Shown here in pieces: positions 1 through 8,507 of a DNA stretch of 64,000 nucleotides. How positions within the stretch are numbered: the first letter of the stretch is position 1; each line of letters starts with the position of its first letter. The position numbers were made by a program, and so were the translations under genes. Source of the DNA: JAOTZA01 sp965224065 (GTDB taxonomy: Bacteria; Acidobacteriota; Thermoanaerobaculia; Multivoradales; JAHEKO01); assembly GCA_965224065.1 (NCBI GenBank), contig CBDCYF010000005.1:1178001-1242000 (forward strand). Direction: 5' to 3'. A model generated the notes under the pieces. That model was not told where the DNA came from, made no database searches, and was given only the letters and a program-made list of their open reading frames with translations.

Positions 1-1
1 C

Positions 2-1903
2 GCCGCCGCTGATCTGCTCGTTCCGCGGCCCCAACACGTCGCACCGGCGGGTTCGGATCTGGTGCTCGGGAAACGAGCCACGTTGTCCCACGGCGGCGCC
101 ACCGCGGGCTCGGAGCCGGCGGTGGAACGACTCCTGGCCCTGCTGAGGGGCCAGCGGATCGAGGTCGGCGAGGCGCCGTACGGCGCACCGGGCTCGGGTT
201 GCGACGACGCGACCCGTGTGCGGCTGGGGATCGACCAGAACCTGAGCGTGCCGGTGCAGGGCTACCGGCTGAACGTCGATCCAGACGGGATCGACCTTTT
301 CGCCGCCGACGGAGCCGGGCTCTTCTACGCCGTGATGACGCTCGCGCAGTGGCTGCGTCTACATCGAAGCCACGACCCACAGACCCCGACGCGTCTGCCC
401 GGTGTTCGCATCGAAGACCGCCCCGACTTCCTCCACCGAGGCGTTTTGCTGGACATCAGCCGCAACCGGGTACCCACCATGAAGACGCTCTTCCGCCTGG
501 TGGACCTGTTGGCCTCCTGGAAGATCAACCAGTTGCAGCTCTATACCGAGCACACGTTTGCCTACGTCGGGCACGAAGCCGTGTGGCGCGACGCTTCGCC
601 GATGACTCCCGACGAGATCCGGCACCTCGACGAATACTGCCGGGAGAGATTCGTCGAGCTTGTACCCAACCAGAACAGTCTCGGACACTTTCACCGCTGG
701 TTGATCCACGAGCCCTATCGATCCCTGGCGGAGTGCCCCGACGGCATCGAGCACCCGTTTAGCCGGCGGCGGGAGCCGTTCAGCCTCTGCCCCACCGATC
801 CCAAAAGCCTCGCGCTGCTCTCGGACCTCTACGCGCAACTTCTGCCCAACTTCTCGAGCAGACTTTTCAACGTCGGCCTGGACGAGACGTTCGACGTCGG
901 CAAGGGCCGTTCTTCGGCGGCGGTGGCGCGCGGAGGCCGCGCCGGTGTCTATCTGGATTTTTTCCACTCGGTCCACCGCTTGGCGGCCGACTGCGGCAAA
1001 CGAATCCAGTTCTGGGGAGACATGGCGCTCGAGATGGGCGAAATGATCGAAAAACTACCCATGGACGCGATCGCCCTCGATTGGGGCTACGAGGCCCATC
1101 ATCCATTCGCCACCGAGACCGCCGTCTTCGCGGATGCCGGGCTGGATTTCTATGTCTGTCCGGGGACCAGCAGTTGGAACAGCCTTGCCGGTCGCGGCCG
1201 CAACGCGGTGCTCAACCTGGCGAGCGCCGCCCTGGCCGGACGCGACGCCGGCGCGCTCGGCTACCTGGTGACCGACTGGGGTGACAACGGCCACCTTCAA
1301 ACACTGCCCGCCAGCTACCCCGGCTTCCTAGCCGGAGCCGCCTTCGCCTGGAACCGCTCCGTGGCCCACCAACCCTTCGACCTCAACATCGCGGCATTGT
1401 TGGACACTCACGTCTTCGACGCCAACTCGCCGGTGCTGGGCCGATCTCTCCTGGGGCTTTCGAACCTCTACCTCCACACCGGGTCGCGGCCCAGGAACGG
1501 GACGGTGCTCTTCCATCTTCTGGCCTCGCCGTCAGACGATCTCCGGCATCCGCGCTACGAATCGATGCGCCGGGACGGGCTAGAGCAGGCAGCGGCACGC
1601 GCGGCGGGGATCCACGGTGACCTGGCGGCCTTTCGGCCGGCCAGCGACGATCAGGCACTCGTGCGCCGAGAGCTCCTGTGGACCGCCGATGCGCTCGGAA
1701 CGGCGGCGCGTCTTGGGATCGCGCGTATCGACGCCGGCCGGGAGGTCGCCCTGGAAAACCTGCCCCGCGCGGTTCGGCGGGCCCGCTCGATCGACGTCGA
1801 CTCCCTGCTCCAGGACCTCCCGGATCTCTGGCTGGCCCGCAGTCGCGAGGGCGGCCTCACCGATTCGGCGGCAGTTCTTGGGCGGCTGGCGGAGCTCGTC
1901 TGA
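2..1903 (+). CDS. Family 20 glycoside hydrolase (beta-N-acetylhexosaminidase-like), 5' partial
   Basis: The reading frame is open to the left window edge, so the gene starts outside; a GTG at 62 is only an internal candidate. The N-terminal part (bases 2 to about 400) matches the GH20 alpha/beta domain 2, ending in a GLFYAVMTLAQ-type motif. The TIM barrel follows, with HRGVLLDISRNRVPT at its entry. The Asp-Glu pair at 881-886 in FNVGLDETFD fits the GH20 catalytic D-E, where a substrate-assisted mechanism releases terminal GlcNAc or GalNAc residues. The C-terminal 200 residues are helical and family-specific. No signal peptide can be judged because the start is missing. The substrate is unknown; the family assignment is good. 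Confidence 0.8.
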   Translation, partial: AAADLLVPRPQHVAPAGSDLVLGKRATLSHGGATAGSEPAVERLLALLRGQRIEVGEAPYGAPGSGCDDATRVRLGIDQNLSVPVQGYRLNVDPDGIDLFAADGAGLFYAVMTLAQWLRLHRSHDPQTPTRLPGVRIEDRPDFLHRGVLLDISRNRVPTMKTLFRLVDLLASWKINQLQLYTEHTFAYVGHEAVWRDASPMTPDEIRHLDEYCRERFVELVPNQNSLGHFHRWLIHEPYRSLAECPDGIEHPFSRRREPFSLCPTDPKSLALLSDLYAQLLPNFSSRLFNVGLDETFDVGKGRSSAAVARGGRAGVYLDFFHSVHRLAADCGKRIQFWGDMALEMGEMIEKLPMDAIALDWGYEAHHPFATETAVFADAGLDFYVCPGTSSWNSLAGRGRNAVLNLASAALAGRDAGALGYLVTDWGDNGHLQTLPASYPGFLAGAAFAWNRSVAHQPFDLNIAALLDTHVFDANSPVLGRSLLGLSNLYLHTGSRPRNGTVLFHLLASPSDDLRHPRYESMRRDGLEQAAARAAGIHGDLAAFRPASDDQALVRRELLWTADALGTAARLGIARIDAGREVALENLPRAVRRARSIDVDSLLQDLPDLWLARSREGGLTDSAAVLGRLAELV

Positions 1904-1965
1904 GCAGCGCCCACCCCGTGTGTCCTCGCTGCCGTCGATGCCCCGATCAGTATCGGACGTTTCAT

Positions 1966-2520
1966 TCAGTTCCTCAGATATGCGAACAAATCGACCTCGA
2001 CAACGGTGTTGGTGGTATTGAAGAAGAAGACCCGATAGGCAGGCAGGGCCAGCGGAACAGCGGGGCGGGTTGCGGCGAAGTAGCTATCTGAGCCGGGGTC
2101 GGCCGGGGCTGTCACGGTCAAGGACAAGAGAGTAACGCCGTCCTCGAAAGCAGAGGTCGCGGTCGGCACATCGGGGACGAGCAGTGCACCGACCTGTCCG
2201 GCCTCAAAAAAATCGGCCTTCACCTCACCGGCCAGACTCAACGTCACGCTGGCAAAGCCGGATGTGTCTAGTGTTCCCGCGAGTACCAAGGCCGCCGTTT
2301 CCTTCGGTCCTACAGGCGCCACGGCGGCGGCTTTCAATTTCCGCAATCTCGTCTGGGCGATAGGTCCATCGATCTTCAGGGTCCCGTCGACAGTCTGAAC
2401 GCTGGGGAAGTTCGTCACCCTTACTCTCTGCTCGTCCTGCGCGGAGGTTGGCATCGTGCATAGGATGAACCCTAGAAAAACGGGGATCAAAGTGGCGGTG
2501 CGCGGCGGGGTTCGGTTCAT
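1966..2520 (-). CDS. Secreted protein of unknown function
   Basis: A 184-residue protein. The start ATG at 2520 is preceded by a perfect AAGGAGG four bases upstream, so I prefer it to an in-frame upstream ATG at 2601. Residues 1-28 form a signal peptide (Arg-rich start, hydrophobic core, TSAQ before the likely cleavage site). The mature part is rich in beta-type residues and ends in YRVFFFNTTNTVVEVDLFAYLRN-like strands. No catalytic motif is visible. It converges on the glycoside hydrolase and diverges from the DUF4331 gene. I do not recognise the family with confidence. Confidence 0.7.
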   Translation of the reverse strand: MNRTPPRTATLIPVFLGFILCTMPTSAQDEQRVRVTNFPSVQTVDGTLKIDGPIAQTRLRKLKAAAVAPVGPKETAALVLAGTLDTSGFASVTLSLAGEVKADFFEAGQVGALLVPDVPTATSAFEDGVTLLSLTVTAPADPGSDSYFAATRPAVPLALPAYRVFFFNTTNTVVEVDLFAYLRN

Positions 2521-2633
2521 GAGGCCTCCTTTTCGTAGAAAGGTACGGTTTGGGTGGGACGTGCGTCCGGTCATGGTAGGTGACGCATCACGGATAGCCA
2601 AAAAGTACCTCCGCCTCTAAATCGATTCGACAA

Positions 2634-3167
2634 ATGGGCATTTTGAGCCCGCTCTCGATCCTCGCCGGTTGCGTGGCGCTCGCCCTGGCCGCCGCCCCGG
2701 CTCCGGCCGCCGACCACCTCGACGCACCGAGTCTGACCCCACCGGGTGGTGATCCCGCCCTCGATATCACCGATATCTACGCCTTTCGCTCACCGGAGTG
2801 CGACGGCTGCACCGTGCTGGTGATGGGCGTCAACGGTCTGACCGGCGCCGGCGCCAACGCGTCCTTTAACCGCCGGGCGAGCTACGAGTTCCGGGTGGAT
2901 ACCGACGGCGACGCCATCCGGGACATCAACTTCAAGGTCAAATTCGGCCGTGAAAGAGACGGCGTGCAGAAACTCTCGGTCAAGATGCGCCACCCCGGGA
3001 TCCGCACGTCGCGGATCGTGCGGCGGGGCGACGGGCGGACCACCCCGGTGGGCGCCGAAGCGGTGGTCAACAACGGCCTCGAGGGAATCCGGGTTTTTGC
3101 GGGAACGCGCGACGATCCCTTCTTTTTCGACCTTCCGGCGCTCCTCGCGTGGAGCAATCCGGGCTAA
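2634..3167 (+). CDS. DUF4331 family protein, C-terminally truncated
   Basis: A 177-residue protein with a signal peptide (residues 1-26, ending APAPAADH). DUF4331 features follow: DHLDAPSL, then LDITDIYAF, a predicted beta region, and a late VFAGTRDDPFFFDL motif. In full-length members this last motif is followed by a second half of similar length. Here the frame ends eight residues later, and its TAA overlaps the stop of the convergent ABC permease by three bases. That looks like a deletion that removed the C-terminal half, so this may be a remnant. No clear Shine-Dalgarno sequence precedes the ATG. Function of the family is not established. Confidence 0.6.
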   Translation: MGILSPLSILAGCVALALAAAPAPAADHLDAPSLTPPGGDPALDITDIYAFRSPECDGCTVLVMGVNGLTGAGANASFNRRASYEFRVDTDGDAIRDINFKVKFGRERDGVQKLSVKMRHPGIRTSRIVRRGDGRTTPVGAEAVVNNGLEGIRVFAGTRDDPFFFDLPALLAWSNPG

Positions 3168-4363
3168 CCCTCGCGCAGGGCGGTCGCGATCGGAAGGCGC
3201 GCCGCGCGGATGGCCGGGAAGAGCCCGCCCACGAGACCGATCAGCAGCGCCAGCAGGATCCCGACGACCACCAGGGCGACGTTGACATCGAAGGCGAAGG
3301 CGATCTGGCTGAAGGTCTGCCAATTGATAGTGGCGGCGCGGAAGCCGTCAAAGGCCAGGTAGGCCAGGCCACCGCCGATCAAGCCACCCGCGGCCGCCAG
3401 GACCAGCGCTTCGAGTAGCACCGAGATCACCACCGGACCCGACTTGAATCCCAGTGCCCGTAGGGTCGCGATCTCGCGCGTGCGCGCCGAGACCGCCGTG
3501 TACATGGTGTTGAGGGCGCCAAAGATCGCGCCGAGCGCCATCAGACCCGCGATCAAGCTTCCTAGACCGGTGATGATCGCGCGCAGCAGCGAAGACTGCT
3601 GGGAGTAGAACTCACCCGCTCGCTCGACCTTGACGTCCAACCGCGGATCGGAGGTCAGCGAGTCTTTGAACTCGTGAAACGAGCCCGGGCTCTCGAGCTT
3701 GGCGAAGACCGACTGGTACGAATTGCCTCGCCGGTAGGCGGATTGGACGACGGCGGCGTCGGCCCAGATCTCACCCTCGGCGATGCCGCCACCGGTCTCG
3801 AAAATCCCGACGACCGGCCACTGCTCGCCGCCGACCTCGATCGACGCCCCCAAGTCGAGCCCCGCGAACTCGCGTGCCGCCCCCACACCCACGATCAGCT
3901 CGTTCAAGCCCCACTCGAAATCCCTGCCCTGGGCGATGCGGAAGTTCTCGCGCACACGCGGCGCCGCGCGCTCCACCCCACGCAGCGGCACATTGGCGTC
4001 GGTGCCGGTCGAGCGTTTGGGCAGGTTGATAATCACAAAAAGCTCCGAAGACGCCAGGGTGCCCTCTTCCCAGCGCTCGAGTCCCGGCGCTTCGGCCACG
4101 ATCGTCGCGCTGTCGTTCGACAACCCGCTCATCATCTCGGAGTCCGACCCGCTCCTCAGGACGATGGCATTCTCGGGCGAGGCCGAATTGTCGACCATCC
4201 GCCGCACGCCTTGGGCGATCGAGAGCACGCCGATGAGCACCGCCACCACCCCGGCGATACCAAAGACCGCCGAGGCCGACGAGCCACGGCGCTCCGGGAT
4301 GCTGCGCAAGCTCACCATCGTGACGCGGAAGATCTGTGCGAACCAGTTGATCAACTTGGACAT
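3164..4363 (-). CDS. ABC transporter permease (MacB/FtsX type)
   Basis: A 399-residue permease, last gene of a four-gene exporter operon. It has an N-terminal transmembrane helix (about residues 30-52). A large periplasmic MacB core domain with the GVERAAPRVRENF region follows. Three C-terminal helices lie around residues 265-395, the FtsX domain, with the conserved TREIATLRALGFKSG segment between helices. This topology belongs to MacB/LolCE-type machines that move lipids, lipoproteins or toxic compounds from the inner membrane or periplasm. The substrate cannot be read from the sequence. A 24-base gap separates it from the upstream permease. Its stop overlaps the truncated DUF4331 gene. Confidence 0.85.
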   Translation of the reverse strand: MSKLINWFAQIFRVTMVSLRSIPERRGSSASAVFGIAGVVAVLIGVLSIAQGVRRMVDNSASPENAIVLRSGSDSEMMSGLSNDSATIVAEAPGLERWEEGTLASSELFVIINLPKRSTGTDANVPLRGVERAAPRVRENFRIAQGRDFEWGLNELIVGVGAAREFAGLDLGASIEVGGEQWPVVGIFETGGGIAEGEIWADAAVVQSAYRRGNSYQSVFAKLESPGSFHEFKDSLTSDPRLDVKVERAGEFYSQQSSLLRAIITGLGSLIAGLMALGAIFGALNTMYTAVSARTREIATLRALGFKSGPVVISVLLEALVLAAAGGLIGGGLAYLAFDGFRAATINWQTFSQIAFAFDVNVALVVVGILLALLIGLVGGLFPAIRAARLPIATALREG

Positions 4364-4387
4364 GGCTCTCGACTCTTTCTCGGCTGC

Positions 4388-5542
4388 CTACTGGCGCAGC
4401 GCGTCGGCGATTTGAAGTTTCTGGGCGCGCAGAGCCGGCAGGGCGCCCGCGGCAATGCCGACGAGCAAAACCAGAACGGCTCCCAAGATCATCGATGGGA
4501 TGGGGAAATAGAACACCGGGAACGCTCCCTTGGTGGGATCGCCGCCAAAGGTGATCGCCATCCAGGCCAGAGCGAGTCCCAGACAGCCGCCCAGAACCGC
4601 CACCAGGCCGGACTCGGCGAGCACCAGCCCCAGGACTCCGCGGTCGGTAAACCCGACCGCCTTCAGGACCGCCAGCTCCTGGATACGCTCGCGCACCGAC
4701 TGCGCCATGGTGTTGCCGGCCACCAGGAGGATGGTGAAGAACACCGCCGCGAGAATGGCAGTGAGAATCGCGCCGATGTTGCCGACCTGGTTGGCAAAGC
4801 CCTGCATAAAGGCGCCCTCGGGCTCGGCCTTGGTCTCGGCGGGGGAGTTGGCAAATTCGGCGTCGATGGCCTGGGCCACCTCGGCGGCGCGCTCGGGATC
4901 CTCGATCCGCACCGCATACCAGCCGACTTGACCCTCGCCCCAGCGGCGCGCCTCGTCGAAGTAGTCATGGCGAAAAAAGAACTGGCTGGCGTCGGTCCCC
5001 TTCTCGGCGCCCTCGTAGATGCCGACGAGATCGAACTCCCAGGCCCGGCTGCCGTCCTTTTTTGACCAGATGGTCGCTTGGATGGGGATCTTGTCGCCCA
5101 CCTTCCAGCCAAAGCGCTCGGCGGTCACCCGGCCGGCGATGGCGCCGCTACGGGTCGCGAGCCAGGCCGCCTTCTCCTCCTCGTCCAGGAGGTATTCAGG
5201 ATACATGTCCAGAAAGGGCTCGGGAACCACCGGCATCTGGGCGAAGAAGTTTTTCGGATCCTGGTAGATGCCGCCGAACCAGGTGAAGTGCACCGCCGAG
5301 TCGACTCCTTCGAGTCTCTCCATCCGCTCCTTGTAGGCCTGCGGCAGCATCTGGATGATCGACACCTTGTGGCGCACGATCAAACGGTCCTGGCCGGCGA
5401 CGTCGATGCCAGCGCTAAACGCCACCCGGATCGCCGCCAGGTAGCCAAAGAGCAAAAACGCCACCAGGATCGACAGCATCGTCAGGATCGTGCGCAGCTT
5501 TTTGCGCTTGAGATTCGACAGCACCAGCCGCAGGTACTTCAT
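4388..5542 (-). CDS. ABC transporter permease (MacB/FtsX type)
   Basis: A 384-residue permease, the second of the pair, with the same architecture: an N-terminal helix (LRTILTMLSILVAFLLFGYL), a periplasmic domain, then three C-terminal helices and the IQELAVLKAVGFTDRGVLG coupling region. The start ATG overlaps the end of the ATPase gene by four bases (ATGA), so the genes are translationally coupled. Two different permeases with one ATPase suggest a heterodimeric LolCDE-like or MacB-like complex. The presence of a membrane fusion protein in the same operon favours the MacAB-like arrangement. Confidence 0.85.
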   Translation of the reverse strand: MKYLRLVLSNLKRKKLRTILTMLSILVAFLLFGYLAAIRVAFSAGIDVAGQDRLIVRHKVSIIQMLPQAYKERMERLEGVDSAVHFTWFGGIYQDPKNFFAQMPVVPEPFLDMYPEYLLDEEEKAAWLATRSGAIAGRVTAERFGWKVGDKIPIQATIWSKKDGSRAWEFDLVGIYEGAEKGTDASQFFFRHDYFDEARRWGEGQVGWYAVRIEDPERAAEVAQAIDAEFANSPAETKAEPEGAFMQGFANQVGNIGAILTAILAAVFFTILLVAGNTMAQSVRERIQELAVLKAVGFTDRGVLGLVLAESGLVAVLGGCLGLALAWMAITFGGDPTKGAFPVFYFPIPSMILGAVLVLLVGIAAGALPALRAQKLQIADALRQ

Positions 5543-6237
5543 TCGACCGGCTCCTGCGAAAGCTGCCCCTTGTCGAGATAGAGAACCCGCGACGCGCGCG
5601 CCGCGGCGTGCGGGTCGTGAGTCACCATGACGATGGTCTTGCCCTGGTCGCGGTTCAAGAGCTGGAGCAGCTCCAGCACCTCGTCGCCCGACTTGCGGTC
5701 CAGATCGCCGGTGGGTTCATCGCACAGCAGGAGCGTCGGATCGGTAACGATGGCCCGGGCGATCCCCACCCGCTGCTGCTCGCCCCCGGAAAGCTGGCGC
5801 GGGTAGTGCTTGGTGCGGTGGGACAGACCGACGATCCCGAGTGCCGTCTCCACGTGCTTTTTGCGCTGGCTCTTCCCCAGCTTGGTCAAAAGCAGCGGCA
5901 GCTCGACGTTTCGCGAGGCGTTGAGCACCGGCATCAGGTTGTAGAACTGAAAGACAAACCCGACGTGACGCGCTCGCCACGCCGCCAGTCTGCGGTTGGA
6001 GAGCTTGTCGATCCTCTTGCCCCCGACCTCGACCTCCCCGGCGGTCGGGCGGTCGAGACCGCCGATCAGGTTGAGCAGCGTGGACTTGCCCGACCCGGAC
6101 GGCCCCATCAGCGCCAGGAACTCCCCCGCGGGGATGGTGAGGTCGAGACCGCCGAGAACATGGATCCGTTCCGAACCGCGCCGAAACACCTTGTCCACAC
6201 CGCGGACGCCGACCAGATTTCCGTTGCTTTCGCTCAT
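5539..6237 (-). CDS. ABC transporter ATP-binding protein (LolD/MacB type)
   Basis: A 232-residue ATPase. Walker A GPSGSGKST is at residues 45-53, and the Q-loop QFYNLMPVLNA follows. The signature LSGGEQQRVGIARA and Walker B LLLCDEPTGDLD are intact, and the H-loop is MVTHDPHAA. The length and the LNLIGGLDRPTAGEV segment fit the LolD/MacB/FtsE subfamily. It powers the two permeases encoded just downstream. The start codon overlaps the stop of the membrane fusion gene (ATGA-type TGATG arrangement). Confidence 0.92.
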   Translation of the reverse strand: MSESNGNLVGVRGVDKVFRRGSERIHVLGGLDLTIPAGEFLALMGPSGSGKSTLLNLIGGLDRPTAGEVEVGGKRIDKLSNRRLAAWRARHVGFVFQFYNLMPVLNASRNVELPLLLTKLGKSQRKKHVETALGIVGLSHRTKHYPRQLSGGEQQRVGIARAIVTDPTLLLCDEPTGDLDRKSGDEVLELLQLLNRDQGKTIVMVTHDPHAAARASRVLYLDKGQLSQEPVE

Positions 6238-7448
6238 CAGCTCATCTCCTCTACGGCGTCACCGTCGGCCAGATCGGGCGGCCCTTCGAGGACCACCCGC
6301 TCCCCCACGGCGACGCCCGACAAAACAATCGCTTCTTCACCCGCGGTCTGTTCGAGAGTGACCGCGCGGCGCTCGACCCGGCCGTCCGCCATCACAAAGA
6401 CGACGTCGCGCCCGTTGTCTTCCCGTACCGCGGTCCTTGGCAGCGCGATGGCGACCCGCGAACCGGTTCCGGCCGAACCGCCCGCCTGGAAGGCCACCTT
6501 GACTCCCATATCGGGAAGGATCCGGGAATCGAGCTGGTCGAAACCGATCCGCACCTGGACTGTCGCCTTCTGGCGGTCCGCGGTGGGAATGATCGCAATC
6601 ACGCTCGCCGGAATCTGCCAGTCCGTATACGCGTCGAGGGTCGCGGTGACACGCTGGCCCGGTTTGACGCGGTTGATATAGGCCTCGTTGACGTCGACCT
6701 CGATCTCGAGCGAGCTCATGTCGACGATCGTTCCGATCCCCGTGCGGGTAAAGCCGCCGCCCGCCGCCGCCGGCGAAATCATCTCCCCCGGCTGGGCGTT
6801 TTTCGCCACCACGACGCCGGCAAACGGAGCCCGGATCACCGTGTCGTCGAGGGTCTGACGACTCAAGGCCAGCGCTCGATCCGCCACCCGCACCGACTCG
6901 CTCTGGCTCTCGAGACGCGCGGCCAGCGAATCCACCTCGGCGCCGGCGGCGTCGAGCTCGGCCTGGCTGGCGATCGAGTCCTGCACCAGGTTCTCCACCC
7001 GGGCGAGGTCGATCTTCGCCTGCGCCAAGCGCACCCGAGTCTCTTCCACCGCTTTTTTCGCCGCCTCGAGCTGGGCGGCGCTCAACCGGTACGCCGCGCC
7101 GACATTGGAATCGTCTAATCGCGCCAGGACCTGGCCCTCTTCTACGACCATGCCCTCTTCGATCAGGACCTCGGTGACCTTGCCGGTGACCTTGGAGGAC
7201 ACCGTCGCCCGTCGCCGGGCGGTGACGTAGCCCGAAGCATTGAGCACGGTCTGTTCTTCTCCGAGCTGCACCTCGCGCGCCACCGCGGTTCGGACCTCGG
7301 CCGCCTTCGGCCGTCCAAGCCACCAGCCGATGAGGGCAATCCCCACAAGACCAAGGGTGACGATCAACCACCACGGGCGCGAGCTTTCGGGCTCTTCGTC
7401 GTCGCGCTCGATGCGCAGGTCGTCCAGCTTGCTCTTAATCTCACTCAT
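6237..7448 (-). CDS. Membrane fusion protein (HlyD/RND periplasmic adaptor)
   Basis: An adaptor of about 403 residues with one N-terminal membrane anchor (WWLIVTLGLVGIALIGWWLG). A split lipoyl/barrel-sandwich domain (GYVTARRRATVSSKVTGKV ... GVVVAKNAQPGEMI) encloses an Ala/Glu-rich coiled-coil hairpin. A beta-barrel and a membrane-proximal domain close the protein. The start at 7448 has GGAAG five bases upstream. An in-frame ATG at 7478 lacks one and lies too close to a possible -10 box at 7482-7487, so I chose 7448. It is the first gene of the exporter operon and should link the permeases to an outer-membrane factor, which is not encoded here. Confidence 0.85.
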   Translation of the reverse strand: MSEIKSKLDDLRIERDDEEPESSRPWWLIVTLGLVGIALIGWWLGRPKAAEVRTAVAREVQLGEEQTVLNASGYVTARRRATVSSKVTGKVTEVLIEEGMVVEEGQVLARLDDSNVGAAYRLSAAQLEAAKKAVEETRVRLAQAKIDLARVENLVQDSIASQAELDAAGAEVDSLAARLESQSESVRVADRALALSRQTLDDTVIRAPFAGVVVAKNAQPGEMISPAAAGGGFTRTGIGTIVDMSSLEIEVDVNEAYINRVKPGQRVTATLDAYTDWQIPASVIAIIPTADRQKATVQVRIGFDQLDSRILPDMGVKVAFQAGGSAGTGSRVAIALPRTAVREDNGRDVVFVMADGRVERRAVTLEQTAGEEAIVLSGVAVGERVVLEGPPDLADGDAVEEMS

Positions 7449-7481
7449 GTTTTCTTCCGGGATCTCGTCCTGGGGCATTGG

Positions 7482-7487
7482 AGTTTA
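7482..7487 (-). promoter_or_regulatory. Possible -10 box of the ABC exporter operon
   Basis: On the minus strand the hexamer reads TAAACT. A transcript starting about seven bases downstream would leave a leader of about 27 bases with a GGAAG ribosome site before the ATG at 7448. No good -35 box was found. Confidence 0.35.
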
Positions 7488-7612
7488 CGTCGAATAGACC
7501 CGGTCGGTTACTCCCCGGCGGCAAACGGTCGGAAACGGAGCACAAGCGGCACGACCGGGACGCCGGCCGGAGCGGTCGATCTCGGCCTCCGGCCGGTGGG
7601 AGCGGTGTCCGT

Positions 7613-8431
7613 TCAAGCGTCGCGCAACAGCATTCCGCCCCGGAAGAGCAGGTAAAGCGCGCCCGCCTGGATCACGTGATAGAGATCGTTGTGGTTGAAA
7701 TGGCGGTGGAGCGCGAACCCGCTCATCTGAACGCCAGCACCGACAAAGGAAGCCAAAATGCCCGCCACGATCCACCCCGCCGCCCGTCGCCGGGTCGCGC
7801 CCGGCCGGAAGCCTCCACCGTCCAGAGCAAGCCCGCCAAAAGCTCCCCCATGACCGTGGTCCTCGAAGCAGCCGGCGCCTCTGCCGGCCGTTAAACCGGT
7901 GCCTCTGCCGGCCGTTCGGGCCGGGGCAAGCCCGGCCCCTACCCCCGTCGAGCGGATTCCATCGAAGCCGGCCTCGCCGCGCAACCAGATCCCACCCATC
8001 AAAAGGCCGACCGCCAGCATGGCCGGCACGTAGTCGTAGATCGCCCATCGGAAATCATCGCTCACCCGGAGAACCCAAACGACATAGACGACGAGCTCGA
8101 GCGCGGCCAAGCCGAACAGCGCCCGACGCCAGGTTCCCTTCAGGGCGGCAAACGCCGCGGTCGCCAGAAACAGAAAACTGGTCAACCCGACGACCACCAT
8201 CGTGGCGCGCCAAACGATCGTGTGCCCGGTCTCGCCCAGCGGCACGGCGAAACCGTGCGCCGTGCCCCCCAAAAACGCTCCCAGAGCCAGCGCGAGAAAC
8301 GACCCGCCCAGGAACATCTGCGATCTCTGCCCGAGACCGCTTCCCGACAGCAGCAGACGACTCCCAAGCGCCAACCCCACGACGGCCAACAGGTAGTCGG
8401 TCGCCATCGTCATGGGCTCGCTGATCTGCAT
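7613..8431 (-). CDS. Polytopic membrane protein carrying an in-frame repeat insertion
   Basis: A 272-residue protein with about seven hydrophobic segments (for example SFLALALGAFLGG, WRATMVVVGLTSFLFLAT, GWIVAGILASFVGAGVQ). A conserved-looking His-rich loop, FALHRHFNHNDLYHVIQ, lies near the C-terminus. The ISEPMTMATDYLL start suggests a conserved integral-membrane family, but I assign no function. Between about residues 158 and 190 the membrane pattern is broken by a low-complexity stretch starting GVGAGLAPARTAGRG. This is the translation of the dispersed GC-rich hairpin repeat found elsewhere in the window, so the repeat appears to have inserted in frame. No clear ribosome site is visible at the chosen ATG. 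Confidence 0.65.
   Translation of the reverse strand: MQISEPMTMATDYLLAVVGLALGSRLLLSGSGLGQRSQMFLGGSFLALALGAFLGGTAHGFAVPLGETGHTIVWRATMVVVGLTSFLFLATAAFAALKGTWRRALFGLAALELVVYVVWVLRVSDDFRWAIYDYVPAMLAVGLLMGGIWLRGEAGFDGIRSTGVGAGLAPARTAGRGTGLTAGRGAGCFEDHGHGGAFGGLALDGGGFRPGATRRRAAGWIVAGILASFVGAGVQMSGFALHRHFNHNDLYHVIQAGALYLLFRGGMLLRDA
7877..7942. repeat. Dispersed GC-rich hairpin repeat inside a coding region
   Basis: Two copies of a 16-base word (GCCTCTGCCGGCCGTT, at 7877 and 7901, period 24) are followed at 7917-7942 by a palindromic element. The core of that element is CGGGCCGGGGCAAGCCCGGC, then CCCTAC. The same element family occurs between genes at 48.5 and 55.9 kb. Confidence 0.7.
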
Positions 8432-8495
8432 CGTCTCGGCGCCATGGTCTCATGCAGACGCTCTGCCGCACCCCAAAAAGGACCGACTCCCGGGG

Positions 8496-8501
8496 TAGAG
8501 T
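8496..8501 (+). promoter_or_regulatory. Leaderless-type -10 box of the PA14-glycosyltransferase gene
   Basis: TAGAGT is followed by exactly six bases and then the ATG at 8508. No Shine-Dalgarno sequence is present. The spacing would place transcription start at or next to the start codon. Confidence 0.4.
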
Positions 8502-8507
8502 CCGCTC

